DNA from: Palsa-506 sp963836355
Lineage (GTDB): Bacteria; Actinomycetota; Actinomycetes; Streptosporangiales; Streptosporangiaceae
Reading direction: 5' to 3'
DNA length: 64,000 nt
NCBI GenBank assembly: GCA_963836355.1
Contig: CAWIJO010000007.1
Coordinates: forward strand, 496,001 to 560,000
Both the position numbers and the translations under genes were made by a program. The notes below the pieces were generated by a model, which was given only the letters and a program-made list of their open reading frames with translations, did not search any database and had not been told where the DNA came from. Shown here piece by piece: positions 35,801 through 43,430 of this stretch. Each line of letters opens with the position of its first letter. Position 1 is the stretch's first letter.

Positions 35801-36253
35801 GCGGCGCCCTTCCCGTCCCGCAACTACGCCATCGCGCCGGCCGACGCGTGGAGCGAGCGGGTCGAGGCGCAGGGCTTCGCGTCCCCGGTCTGGCAGGACG
35901 CCGCCGGCAACTCGCTCGGCATCGCGTTCGTGGCGGCGTCGCAGGCGAGCAAGACCATCACGGTCGGCCTGCCGCAAGCCGCGTTCGGCACCCCAGCCCC
36001 GGGCTGGTCCTTCGCCGTGGTGCTGACCGGTCAGGACGGGTTCAGCTCCGATCAGGCCCGCAGCTTCGCCGCGACGCCGCAGCCGTTCCAGTTCGGCGTC
36101 TGCGCGGCCGACGGCACCAGCCCGATCTGCTCGGCCGACCCGGGCAGCATGCCGAAGGCGATCGACGTGCTCACGCCATCGGGAGTGTCGCAGGCCACCG
36201 AGCTGGACCCGACCAAGGGCCCGGTCGTCGTCCAAGGAGTCCCAGTCCCGTGA
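32858..36253 (+). CDS. Secreted GH15 glucoamylase/glucodextranase-like enzyme
   Basis: About 1131 aa. ATG 32858 follows GGGAGG; residues 1-39 are a Sec signal peptide (basic MVGLARAGKRR, hydrophobic core, cleavage near ASA-AS). An N-terminal beta-sandwich (about 45-300) leads to the (alpha/alpha)6 catalytic domain, with FSRDLYEAF, RWEEQSGFSPST (general acid near E513) and GHLWPVLSGERAE, followed by PEQAWEDPD near residue 730 (general base region). A Big-like domain (SVTISAPAPGSSIS) and a C-terminal glucodextranase-type domain (VTDPAGDDNGPGTFQYP) complete it. It should release glucose from alpha-glucans outside the cell. It appears monocistronic. Confidence 0.92.
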   Translation: MVGLARAGKRRMRRLAASAAILCMLSYALAAAGPASAASTAAGQPAVTAPGGPGTMSFFDLARKDCLGTARNTGSKVWYTVAGGVLSDVYEPTIDNTNVGTLQYIVTDGSTFTDLQTRDMTYTAAAGPSGMACTVTASSASHGYRLVTTYITDPARDTVLMDTRLAATPGSHTNISKLKLYARLDAHVNGDGGGGSENAGGNTGIIDTSTGSPMPVIYSTNTVTQAANRSYAVPTFMALRASSASAAASVGYAGTPSDGLTQLDASHTLTSYDSAPDGHITATQDVTPRRGGDVTLALGFGRTQASAVATAGASLARSFGQVQQSYLNGWAGYDRGLRTPPSHFPGLSGGQARDLRRRYYLSANVIKASEDKTFPGAIVASMASPWGQAVQAGVNVGGKPVYFGSYREVFSRDLYEAFTGLLTDGDLATAQAATRFLFDKQQLANGQLPRNSLVNGQAAPDTGGNQLDETAYPILMAWQSGLAGDTALWQQHIRPAGDFLVANGPSFGSERWEEQSGFSPSTIAAEIAGLTAASVIAARHGDTARAQLYQATADDFQRAIRTWDVTTSGPDGPRYFIRLSKSGDPNAAISYNLGNGGPTVDQRAVIDGGFQELVRLGELPVSDPDIQASLGVEDKQISVSTPSGTGYYRYGTSTAAGSADGYGDCFQPSQSSCVGQGRPWPTTNTGTGHLWPVLSGERAESDVAEGQLTGASGLLEAIAQFSSGVGLVPEQAWEDPDLAASPFGSDPATASIGFTDGKAAGSASPLTWAQAQELRLILAVGAGRTLETPAVTRDRYVAHAPPGAISVTISAPAPGSSISTASTAVTGTTVAGAKVVVESLDTSTGAPSATGTAVAAADGSFSVTVPVGFGDSVLTVAATASGNRTGYAQTTVTSNLINGTTVLDVTDPAGDDNGPGTFQYPTSGDFHPGAFDLTRFQVISDGSTVFLRATLANLDPTFGSPLGAQLLDVFVRAPGAAATSTAAPFPSRNYAIAPADAWSERVEAQGFASPVWQDAAGNSLGIAFVAASQASKTITVGLPQAAFGTPAPGWSFAVVLTGQDGFSSDQARSFAATPQPFQFGVCAADGTSPICSADPGSMPKAIDVLTPSGVSQATELDPTKGPVVVQGVPVP

Positions 36254-36281
36254 GATAACGCAGCCGGGGTGACCTGATTTC

Positions 36282-36413
36282 ATGGTGGGCGGCATGGATG
36301 CGGGCTCGGCCACGCTGGCGGTCGAGAAGCACCTCGCTGGCGCCTACCGGAAGCTCGGTATCCAGGGCCGGGGCGAGCTGGCCGACGCGCTCGGCGCAGC
36401 CATCACAAGCTGA
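36282..36413 (+). pseudogene. LuxR-type regulator C-terminal remnant
   Basis: A 43-residue frame contains VEKHLAGAYRKLGIQGRGELADAL, the recognition helix and end of a LuxR/LAL helix-turn-helix. The preceding residues (MVGGMDAGSATLA) are not a normal HTH start, and the large N-terminal domains are absent. It is what remains of a deleted regulator gene. Confidence 0.7.
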
Positions 36414-36913
36414 CGCCGGCCGCCAGCGGGCGGGCAGGGCCGGCGCCGGGCCGCAAAGTGTGAGGTGGCCACCCCAGTGCACGCTGCCCGTGGCGAATGC
36501 ATGATCGCGTTCTAGCGGGCCGCCAGCACTGCTCGTGGCCGGCCTGCCCTGGCCATCCGGACGGGGACAATGCCCCTGCCAGGACAGGGCATCCGGCCCT
36601 GTAGGCCAGCCCGCACACCGCGCAAAGTAGGCATTACATCTCCGCTAGTAAAGGAGCCGAGGAAGTCGGCCGGATAACACCCGGCCGCCAGCACAGCGAG
36701 CGTCACCGCCCGGGCACGACCGGACCGGTGACGCTCGCTGCGTGCCTGCCCTGCCTGGCTGTCATGCCGTGACCGGGCGGCTGGCTAGACGTCCAGGGCA
36801 GCGCTACCAGTTCTCCGGCCCGGCCGCAAAGGCGAGCTGAGCCAGCACGCCGGGCCGGTCCAGCCGCCGCCCGCTGGCGGCGGCAGCCGCGCGCGGTGCT
36901 AGGTTTCAGCGCT
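36414..36913. other. 500-bp stretch without a gene
   Basis: No coding frame with family features was found. The region holds the 36694-36740 hairpin and some AT-richer sequence near 36620-36660 (GTAGGCATTACATC, TAGTAAAGGAGCC). It may include the promoter of the following SDR gene, but no motif is convincing. Confidence 0.5.
36694..36740. terminator. Stem-loop in the intergenic region
   Basis: Perfect 15-bp arms at 36694-36708 and 36726-36740 around a 17-base loop. It could terminate transcripts arriving from either side. Confidence 0.55.
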
Positions 36914-37666
36914 ATGCCTGCGAGGGTCGCGATAGTCACCGGCGGCGGCACCGGAATCGGCCGGGCGGCGGCACTGGCTTTGGCAGAAAACGGATTCTCC
37001 GTGGTGATCGCCGGGCGGCGGCCTGATCCGCTCAGGCAGGCCGTCCGGGACGCCGCGGCAGCCGGGTCCCGGCTGCATAGCGTAGTCGCGGACGTCGCCG
37101 AGCCGGCCGGCGTCCAGCGGCTTTTCGATCAGGCAGTGCGCGAGTTCGGCCGGGTGGATCTGCTGTTCAACAACGCCGGCCAGTTTTCCCCGCCGGTGCC
37201 GCTGGAGGACGTGTCATACGCCGACTGGCAGTCGGTCGTCGGCGCGAACCTGACCGCGGCCTTCCTGTGCACCCAGGCGGCGTTCCGGGTGATGCCGCGG
37301 CAAGATCCGCGCGGCGGCCGGATCATCAACAACGGGTCGATCTCCGCGTACTCGCCGCGGCCCAATTCGGCGCCGTACACCGCGACCAAGCACGCGATCA
37401 CCGGCCTGACAAAGGCCACGTCGCTGGACGGGCGGCGCTACGACATTGCCTGCGGTCAGATCGACATCGGCAACGCGGCTACCGACCTGACCGCCAGGCT
37501 CGCGGCCGGTGCGGCCCAGCCGGATGGCAGCACCAGCCCCGAGCCGGTGATCGACGCCGGCCTGGTGGCCAGCGCGGTCGTGCACATGGCCAGCCTGCCG
37601 CTCGACGCGAACATTCAGTTCATGACGCTGATGGCCACGAAAATGCCGTTCGTCGGCCGCGGCTAG
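36914..37666 (+). CDS. Short-chain dehydrogenase/reductase (SDR)
   Basis: A 250-aa classical SDR. The cofactor motif TGGGTGIGRA is at residues 9-18, NNAG at 86-89, the catalytic serine region is NNGSISAYSP and the catalytic pair is Y155 with K159 (YTATK). The C-terminal region is somewhat unusual (QIDIGNAATDLT instead of the common PG-V-T pattern) and ends NIQFMTLMATKMPFVGRG, as in a group of actinobacterial SDRs. I chose ATG 36914 because it gives the normal short N-terminus. Substrate unknown; monocistronic. Confidence 0.92.
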   Translation: MPARVAIVTGGGTGIGRAAALALAENGFSVVIAGRRPDPLRQAVRDAAAAGSRLHSVVADVAEPAGVQRLFDQAVREFGRVDLLFNNAGQFSPPVPLEDVSYADWQSVVGANLTAAFLCTQAAFRVMPRQDPRGGRIINNGSISAYSPRPNSAPYTATKHAITGLTKATSLDGRRYDIACGQIDIGNAATDLTARLAAGAAQPDGSTSPEPVIDAGLVASAVVHMASLPLDANIQFMTLMATKMPFVGRG

Positions 37667-37885
37667 CAGGCGGCGTCAGCCGAGCCGGCCGGGCCTGGCC
37701 AGCGGCCAGAGGAACTCGACGGAATGCCGAAGAGCCAGGGCCACGACATGTCCTGACGTCGATCTTCTCGACCAGTTATCAGGCTATTTGTCAGCCACCC
37801 GCCGCAGGATGTTACCTGTTCGTAGCAGAAGCGCCCCGGTCACGCCTGGGCCCGGTCAGGCCGACATGATGGCGGGAGGAGGCCG

Positions 37886-38896
37886 ATGGCGTATCCCCCG
37901 ATTGAGCCGTACGAGACCGGCATGCTCGACACCGGTGACGGCAACTTCATCTACTGGGAAACCTGCGGCAACGCCGATGGCGTGCCCGTGCTCGTCGTGC
38001 ATGGCGGCCCGGGCTCCGGGTGCTCAGCCAGAGTGCGCAGGTCGTTCAACCCGGAACGGCACCGGATAATCCTGTTCGACCAGCGCAACTGCGGGCGGAG
38101 CATGCCGCACGCGAGCGATCCCGCGGCTGACATGAGCCTCAATACGACCGGGCACTTGGTCCGCGACATGGAGCAGTTGCGCGAGCACCTCGGCGTGCAG
38201 ACATGGCTGCTGCGCGGCGGGTCGTGGGGGGTGACGCTGTCGCTGGCGTACGCGGAACGCTATCCGGAGCGCGTCTCTGGCGTGATCCTGGTCAGCGTCA
38301 CGTCGGCCCGCCGGTCGGAACTTGACTGGCTGTACCGGGGCGCCGGGCGATTCTTCCCCGAGGACTGGGCACGGTTCCGCGACTACGTCGCCGCCGGGAA
38401 CTACCGGCTGCCGACTGATACAGAGCCGCCGATCGAGGATCTCCTGATGGCCTACTCGCGGCTTATGGAGAATCCTGATCCTGACATCCGCGCGCGGGCC
38501 GCGACCGAATGGCTGGCCTGGGAGGACGCGGTCATCTCGACGGAAAGCAACGGCGAACCGGGTGCTTACAGTAACCGGCCGGATGACGCGAAGCTCGCCT
38601 TCGTGCGGATCTGCTCGCACTACTTCGCCAACGACGCATTCCTCGACGACGGCGTGCTCATCCGCGAGGCGGGCAGGCTGGCCGGCATTCCCGGCGTCCT
38701 GATCCACGGCCGCAGCGACCTCGGCGGCGGCGTGATCACCGCATGGGAACTCGCCCGACGCTGGCCCGGTGCCGAGCTCATCGTCATCGAAGACTCCGGG
38801 CACACCGGCAGCGCAGCCATGCAAGAGGCAATGCACGCTGCCGCCGACAGGCTATTCGCGGCGGTCGCCGAGCGTTCGGCCATCGGCAGGCAGTGA
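37886..38896 (+). CDS. pip: Prolyl iminopeptidase-like alpha/beta hydrolase
   Basis: A 336-aa S33-family peptidase. Diagnostic motifs are HGGPGSGC (39-46), LFDQRNCGRSMPHA (the DQRGxGxS motif with N for G), and the nucleophile S113 in RGGSWGVTLSLAYAERYP. The Asp (IHGRSDLGG) and His (DSGHTGS) of the triad are present in the usual order. The enzyme removes N-terminal proline from peptides in the cytoplasm. ATG 37886 follows a GGGAGGAGGCCG leader. A stem-loop 62 bases after the stop is a likely terminator. Confidence 0.9.
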   Translation: MAYPPIEPYETGMLDTGDGNFIYWETCGNADGVPVLVVHGGPGSGCSARVRRSFNPERHRIILFDQRNCGRSMPHASDPAADMSLNTTGHLVRDMEQLREHLGVQTWLLRGGSWGVTLSLAYAERYPERVSGVILVSVTSARRSELDWLYRGAGRFFPEDWARFRDYVAAGNYRLPTDTEPPIEDLLMAYSRLMENPDPDIRARAATEWLAWEDAVISTESNGEPGAYSNRPDDAKLAFVRICSHYFANDAFLDDGVLIREAGRLAGIPGVLIHGRSDLGGGVITAWELARRWPGAELIVIEDSGHTGSAAMQEAMHAAADRLFAAVAERSAIGRQ

Positions 38897-38958
38897 GCTA
38901 CGCGTTGCGGCGGATCCGGCCGGGAGCACGCCAATGACGGACCTTGCCGCTGGGCCTT

Positions 38959-38998
38959 CTGCGGGAGGCGCGGCGTCGGTGGCCTGTGCCTCCCGCAG
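38959..38998 (+). terminator. Stem-loop after the prolyl iminopeptidase gene
   Basis: Perfect 11-bp arms (38959-38969 and 38988-38998) around an 18-base loop, downstream of the peptidase stop. No T-run. Confidence 0.6.
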
Positions 38999-39123
38999 CG
39001 TGACCGGGGTGATCGTGCCGTTGTCAGGATGCGGCGTCAGCTGGCGGTTAGACATCCGCCGACTGGCGGATGCTCTCCGCGCGATGGCCCGGCACGATGC
39101 GATGAATGGAGATTCGCATCATC

Positions 39124-39294
39124 ATGGACAACCTGGATCCGCCGGCCGGGCGCCTGCAGGTACTGCCGGGCCGCCGGGCATTGGCGGGCTCCGCCGGGTC
39201 CGCTGAGATCGACTTCGCCGGCTGGCTGGGGCTGCTGCGAGCGCTGTATGAGATAACCGGAGCGGCCGGACCGCCTAGGCCGGGCGCGCCGTGA
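39124..39294 (+). CDS. Possible small protein (56 aa), unknown
   Basis: ATG 39124 (MDNLDPPAGRLQVLPG) has GGAG about 12 bases upstream; an in-frame ATG 39106 also exists. The C-terminal half IDFAGWLGLLRALYEI looks like a real amphipathic helix. I do not recognise a family. It precedes the broken MarR gene on the same strand and could itself be a fragment. Confidence 0.35.
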   Translation: MDNLDPPAGRLQVLPGRRALAGSAGSAEIDFAGWLGLLRALYEITGAAGPPRPGAP

Positions 39295-39458
39295 TCGCCA
39301 GCTCAGGCGCGCGGCCCGGCGCTGATCCGGCGCTGATCCGGCGCGGGTGCTGTTCAACCCTCCTGGCAGCCGGATCGCCATCCCGCCCGGCTTCGCCGCC
39401 AAGCTCGCGGACACGGTATTGCGCGGCATCGCGCCGCAGCCCGCGTCTGCTGACAAGG

Positions 39459-39901
39459 ATGTTTGAGCAGGCCTGGGCGGTTCAGCGTCCTGACCTGGAC
39501 TTCTCGCCGGTCGGCGCGGTGATCCGGCTGGAGCGGGTGCGGGCTCATCTGGAGAGCGGCCTGGCCGAGGTGTTCGCCAGGTGGGGCCCTCCGCGGCGGA
39601 CTTCCAGATGATTGTCGCGCTCCGGCGGGATGGTCACCCGTTCCGGATGCCGCAGGCCAGGCTGATGACCACGCTCGCGCTCACCTCTGGGACGCTCAGC
39701 GTCCGGGTCGACAGGCTGGTCAGGGCCGGAATCGTCAGCCGCGACCAAGACCCGGCCGACGGCAGGGCCAGTCTCGTCACGCTCACCGCGAAAGGGCATG
39801 ACCTCTTTGACAAGGTCGCCCCGGCGCCCGGGCCGGTACCGCTCTCGCTGCTCCGGGGCGAGAATCCGCAGCAGGTCAGAATTCAGCTAACGCTCAGCTA
39901 A
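39459..39901 (+). pseudogene. MarR-family regulator, frameshifted
   Basis: The N-terminal dimerisation part (FEQAWAVQRPDLDFSPVGAV, RLERVRAHLESGLAEVFARWG) is in one frame. From about 39585 the winged-helix part (SAADFQMIVALRRDG, QARLMTTLALTSGTLSVRVD, DPADGRASLVTLTAKG) continues in another. One base seems missing in the run GGGGCCCTCC. The last 30 residues (APGPVPLSLLRGENPQQ) do not fit the family's closing helix, so there is further damage. The damage here is a deletion, unlike the GATC insertions seen elsewhere. Confidence 0.7.
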
Positions 39902-40001
39902 TCCGGTAGCGAGCGTCAGCTTCCCCTGAGGTTGCCTCCAGGTACCGGGCCCATCCTGGTCAATGCAGGACAAGGCGATCCGCAGGGCGAGGAGAACAGG
40001 C

Positions 40002-41309
40002 ATGGATACGGTCCAGGAGTACCCAGGCGGCACGGTCCAGGAGTACCCGGGCGGCACGCCGTACCCGGGCGGCACGCCGTACCCGGGCGGCCCGCCGTAC
40101 CCGGGCGGCACGGCAAGTGCCGGCGGCCCGCGGCGGCAGTGGCCCCGCGGCCGGCTGCTGGCCATCACCGCGGCGGCAGCCCTGGTCGCGGGCGCTGGCT
40201 CCGCCTGGGCGGCGACCGGCGGCGGCGGCGCAACTGTGCTGACTACTTCTCAGATCGTCAGTAAAACGGGACCTGCCGTGGTCGACGTTATTTCCACCCT
40301 CGGCTACCAGCAGGCCACTGCGGCCGGTACCGGCATCGTCCTCACGTCGTCTGGCGAGGTGCTCACCAACAACCACGTCATCGACGGCGCTACCGCCATC
40401 AAGGTCAGGGACGTCGGCAACGGCCGTGTCTACCCGGCAACCGTGAAAGGCTACGACGCCTCCCATGACATCGCGGTGCTGCAGCTGAAGGGGGCGTCGG
40501 GCCTGGCCACCGCCGACCTTGGCGACTCCTCGAGCGTCCGGGCCGGGCAGAAGGTCGTCGCGATGGGCAACGCGGGCGGTAAGGGCGGCGCGCCGTCAGT
40601 CGCGACCGGCCGGGTCACCGGCCTGGATCAGTCGATCACCGCCAGCGACGAGACCGCTGGCACCGCCGAGCAGCTGCAGGGACTCATCCGCACCAACGCC
40701 GGCATCCAGCCAGGCGACTCGGGCGGCCCGCTGATCAACACCAAGGGCCAGGTGATCGGCCTCAACACGGCCGCCTCGGCCAGATCCGGCAACCAGGTCA
40801 GCTCGGCCAGGGCCACGCAGGCCTTCACCGTCCCGATCAACGATGCGACTGGCATAGCCCGCCAGATCGACGCCGGCCGGTCCTCGGCCACGGTGCACAT
40901 CGGCGCCACCGCATTCCTTGGCCTGGCGTTCGCTGCCCAGAACGGGGCCTCGGGATTCCCGGCCAGCCCGGGGGCGACCGTCAGCGGGATCCTGCCTGGC
41001 TCGGCCGCCGCCACGGCCGGCCTGACGACGGGAGATGAGGTCACGTCGCTCGGCGGCCAGGCCGTCAGCTCGCCGTCGCAAATCCGCTCAGTGCTGACCG
41101 GGCACCATCCCGGTGACAGGATCAGCATCACCTGGACCGACCAGTCAGCCGGCCAGCACAGCGCCACCGTCGTCCTGGCCGCGGGGCCGGCCGACTGCAG
41201 CCGGCCGTCGCTAAGCCGCCGGGCGCCGGGCGCCCGGCGGCTTAGCGCGTCAGCAGGACGGCCAGCGTCCGGCGTCCTGGCCGCTGCGCACCCGCGGCGA
41301 ACGCGATGA
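40002..41309 (+). CDS. HtrA-like membrane-anchored serine protease with PDZ domain
   Basis: A 435-aa S1C protease. The N-terminal cytoplasmic tail has five YPGG repeats, then one membrane helix (LLAITAAAALVAGAGSAWA). The trypsin-like domain holds H125 (TNNHVID), D156 (SHDIAVL) and S240 (QPGDSGGPL), and a C-terminal PDZ domain contains VSGILPGSAAATAGLTTGDEVTSLGG. Such proteases act in envelope quality control. ATG 40002 has GAGGAG upstream. The domain fold should end near AATVVLAAGPA; about 40 Arg/Ala-rich residues follow, overlapping a strong hairpin at 41209-41247, so the present stop may not be the ancestral one. Confidence 0.9.
   Translation: MDTVQEYPGGTVQEYPGGTPYPGGTPYPGGPPYPGGTASAGGPRRQWPRGRLLAITAAAALVAGAGSAWAATGGGGATVLTTSQIVSKTGPAVVDVISTLGYQQATAAGTGIVLTSSGEVLTNNHVIDGATAIKVRDVGNGRVYPATVKGYDASHDIAVLQLKGASGLATADLGDSSSVRAGQKVVAMGNAGGKGGAPSVATGRVTGLDQSITASDETAGTAEQLQGLIRTNAGIQPGDSGGPLINTKGQVIGLNTAASARSGNQVSSARATQAFTVPINDATGIARQIDAGRSSATVHIGATAFLGLAFAAQNGASGFPASPGATVSGILPGSAAATAGLTTGDEVTSLGGQAVSSPSQIRSVLTGHHPGDRISITWTDQSAGQHSATVVLAAGPADCSRPSLSRRAPGARRLSASAGRPASGVLAAAHPRRTR
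41209..41247 (+). terminator. Very strong hairpin inside the annotated end of the protease frame
   Basis: Perfect 18-bp arms (41209-41226 and 41230-41247) with a 3-base CGG loop; each arm contains the bases TAAGCC or GGCTTA. Its strength suggests a transcription terminator, yet the protease frame reads through it for another 62 bases. Confidence 0.7.
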
Positions 41310-41384
41310 CGCCTGGGTTGCACACTGGCCAGTACGGCCCCGTTTCAAACCTGGCTGACCGGGGCGGGTCAGGAAGGACGACCG

Positions 41385-41951
41385 ATGGCAATCGCGACCG
41401 TCAACCCCGCTACCGGCGAAACGCTGAAGGCCTACGACGAGCTCACGGTTCGCCGCCCCGGCCCTAATGGCCGGCAACGTGGGGCTGCTCAAGCATGCCT
41501 CTAACGTGCCGCAGAGCGCTCTGTACCTGCAGGACCTGTTCGCCCGAGCGGGCTTCCCCGAGGGTGTCTTCCAGACCCTCCTGGTCGGCTCCGCGCGGGT
41601 CGAGGCGTGCTGGCCGGCATCACCCCGGACATGCGGGTGCACGCCGAGGAAGTCTTCGGGCCGGCCGCGGCCCTGTACCGGGTAGCTGGCATCGACGAGG
41701 CGATCGAGCTCGCCAACAGCACCGAGTTCAGGCTCGGCGCCAACGCCTGGACCGAGGACGAGCAGGAACGGCTCCGGTTCGGCCGCGATCTCGCCGCCGG
41801 GATGGTCTTCAACGGCAACGTGACCTCGTACCCGCAGCTGCCGTTCGGCGGCATCAAGACCGCTGGCCACGGACGGGAGCTCGCGGCCGAGGGCATCCGC
41901 GAGTTCTGCAACATCAAGTCGGTGTGGGTCGGCAGCAGCCAGGCCAGCTGA
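41385..41951 (+). pseudogene. Succinate-semialdehyde/aldehyde dehydrogenase relic
   Basis: Three separated pieces of one aldehyde dehydrogenase are joined. ATG 41385 (with an AGGAAGG site) starts MAIATVNPATGETLKAYDEL. After a deletion comes ALMAGNVGLLKHASNVPQSA and FARAGFPEGVFQTLLVGSARVE in another frame. After a second deletion comes ITPDMRVHAEEVFGPAAALY to the C-terminus PFGGIKTAGHGRELAAEGIREF. The cofactor loop and the catalytic Glu and Cys region are gone. Length is about 190 codons against a normal 455-460. It cannot be functional. Confidence 0.85.
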
Positions 41952-42104
41952 CCGGGACCGGCGCGAGCCCGGACCGGCGGGCATGCCCGAACCGGCGGGC
42001 CCGGACCGGGGCCGGGCACAGCGGGCAGGCGAACGGTTCGCGCAGTTTTCCGCCCTGTAGGTTGCCTAAGTGGACCTTGTAGCTGAGCCGGGCGCGCCTG
42101 GCAC

Positions 42105-43070
42105 ATGCTGAAGATCGAGCTGTCCTGGCAGGGCGCCGCGGTTATCTCGGCGTGCCTGCTCAGCGCGACGGCGGCGGCCAGGCTACGCGGCCATCTGGCG
42201 AAACGCGAGGCCGGCCGCAGCGGGTGGATCAGCCTGGCCGGAGTGACCGCTATCGCGCAGGAGGCCGGCATCGTCGTCGGGCTATTCGCGCTGTGGCAGT
42301 TCGCCGGCCGGTACGCGACCAGGGTCCGCGGCGGCGCGCTCGCCCGGGCCGAGTGGATCTGGCATGCCGAGCGAGTCGCCAGGCTGCCGAGCGAGACGGC
42401 GGTGCAGCGGATCTTCCTGCCGCATCCACTGCTGGTGCAGCTGTCCAACTTGTACTACGCGAGCCTGCACTTCGCCGTCTTGATCGCGCTGCTCGCGTGG
42501 GTCTTCCTGCGGCATCGGGACCGGTATCCGGAGGTGCGCGCGCTCCTGGTGATGCTCACCGCCGCGTGCCTGTTCATCCAGCTGATCCCGGTTGCGCCAC
42601 CGCGCATGCTGCCCTCGGACGGGATGGTCGACACCGGGGTGCTTTACGGGCAGTCGGTGTACGGGTCGATCGCCGGCTTCAATCCCGACGAACTCTCGGC
42701 AATGCCGTCGGTGCACGTAGCCTGGGCGCTGCTGATCGGCATCACCGTGGTCCGGTGCTCAGCTAGCCGGTGGCGCTGGCTGGCCCTGGCCTACCCGGCG
42801 GCGACGAGCCTGGTGGTGGTCGTGACCGCCAACCATTTCTGGGCCGACGGGATCGTGGCCGGAGCGCTGCTGCTGCTCGGCATGCTCGCATACCAGGCTT
42901 ACCGGGCCTCGTGGCGTGCGCTGCGGGGCATCCGGATGCTGCGCCGGCAGCCAGCGGCCGGCGGCGAGGACGTCCCCGCCTTGACTGCCCGAGGAGAACC
43001 GGCCGCCTGCGAGGCACCGGATCGCAGGCGGCCTGGGGGACGCTACTGGACCTCGACCGGCAGCTCGTAG
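42105..43070 (+). CDS. PAP2-superfamily membrane protein (Aur1/Ipt1-like)
   Basis: A 321-aa protein with about six membrane helices. The lipid phosphatase/phosphotransferase motifs are spread as VAPPRMLPSDGM, AMPSVHVAWALL and VTANHFWADGIVAGALLL, containing the catalytic histidines in the S-x-H and H-x3-D settings of the PAP2_3 (inositolphosphotransferase-like) group. Such enzymes transfer or remove lipid phosphate groups in the membrane. ATG 42105 is preceded by no strong ribosome site. The hydrophilic tail after residue 275 overlaps the convergent DUF4242 gene by 28 bases. Confidence 0.87.
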   Translation: MLKIELSWQGAAVISACLLSATAAARLRGHLAKREAGRSGWISLAGVTAIAQEAGIVVGLFALWQFAGRYATRVRGGALARAEWIWHAERVARLPSETAVQRIFLPHPLLVQLSNLYYASLHFAVLIALLAWVFLRHRDRYPEVRALLVMLTAACLFIQLIPVAPPRMLPSDGMVDTGVLYGQSVYGSIAGFNPDELSAMPSVHVAWALLIGITVVRCSASRWRWLALAYPAATSLVVVVTANHFWADGIVAGALLLLGMLAYQAYRASWRALRGIRMLRRQPAAGGEDVPALTARGEPAACEAPDRRRPGGRYWTSTGSS

Positions 43071-43295
43071 AATCTCGGCCGGGGGGTGCCCGGCCTTGTC
43101 GTGCACCCGGAGCACCGCCTCCTTCGACGGCCCGGACGACAGGCAGAACATCTTGCCCGACTCCGGGTCCAGCCAGGTGCGCTCGAAATGCACGCCTTCG
43201 GTCCCCTCCGCCGCCCGGTCGCGCTCGTGCGCCTCGCGGAGCTGATCCGCCGTCACGCCCACGAATCCGCTGTGCACGTCCATGAACCTCGCCAT
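43043..43295 (-). CDS. DUF4242 / SCO4226-like small nickel-binding-type protein (frameshift near the end)
   Basis: From ATG 43295 the sequence MARFMDVHSGFVGVTADQLR, FERTWLDPESGKMFCLSSGP and KEAVLRVHDKAGHP matches the DUF4242/SCO4226 family, small beta-barrel proteins of which one Streptomyces member binds nickel. The expected ending EIYELPVEV is split: the frame reads EILRAAGR, while YELPVEVQ then stop (43043-43045) is in the next frame. Removing one base in GAATC 43070-43074 (GATTC on the coding strand) restores it and gives 83 aa, the family length. The four N-terminal histidine/cysteine positions cannot all be assigned. Confidence 0.8.
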
Positions 43296-43430
43296 GCCAG
43301 ACTCTCCTCATGGTCACCGATCTGGATGTCCCCAGCCTCCATCTGGCGGCCATGCGATTCATCGGTCAGGTGACCTAATCGGCTGGTACCAGATACTTAC
43401 TTCCTAGCCGGCTTCCCGGGGAGGTGCGCA

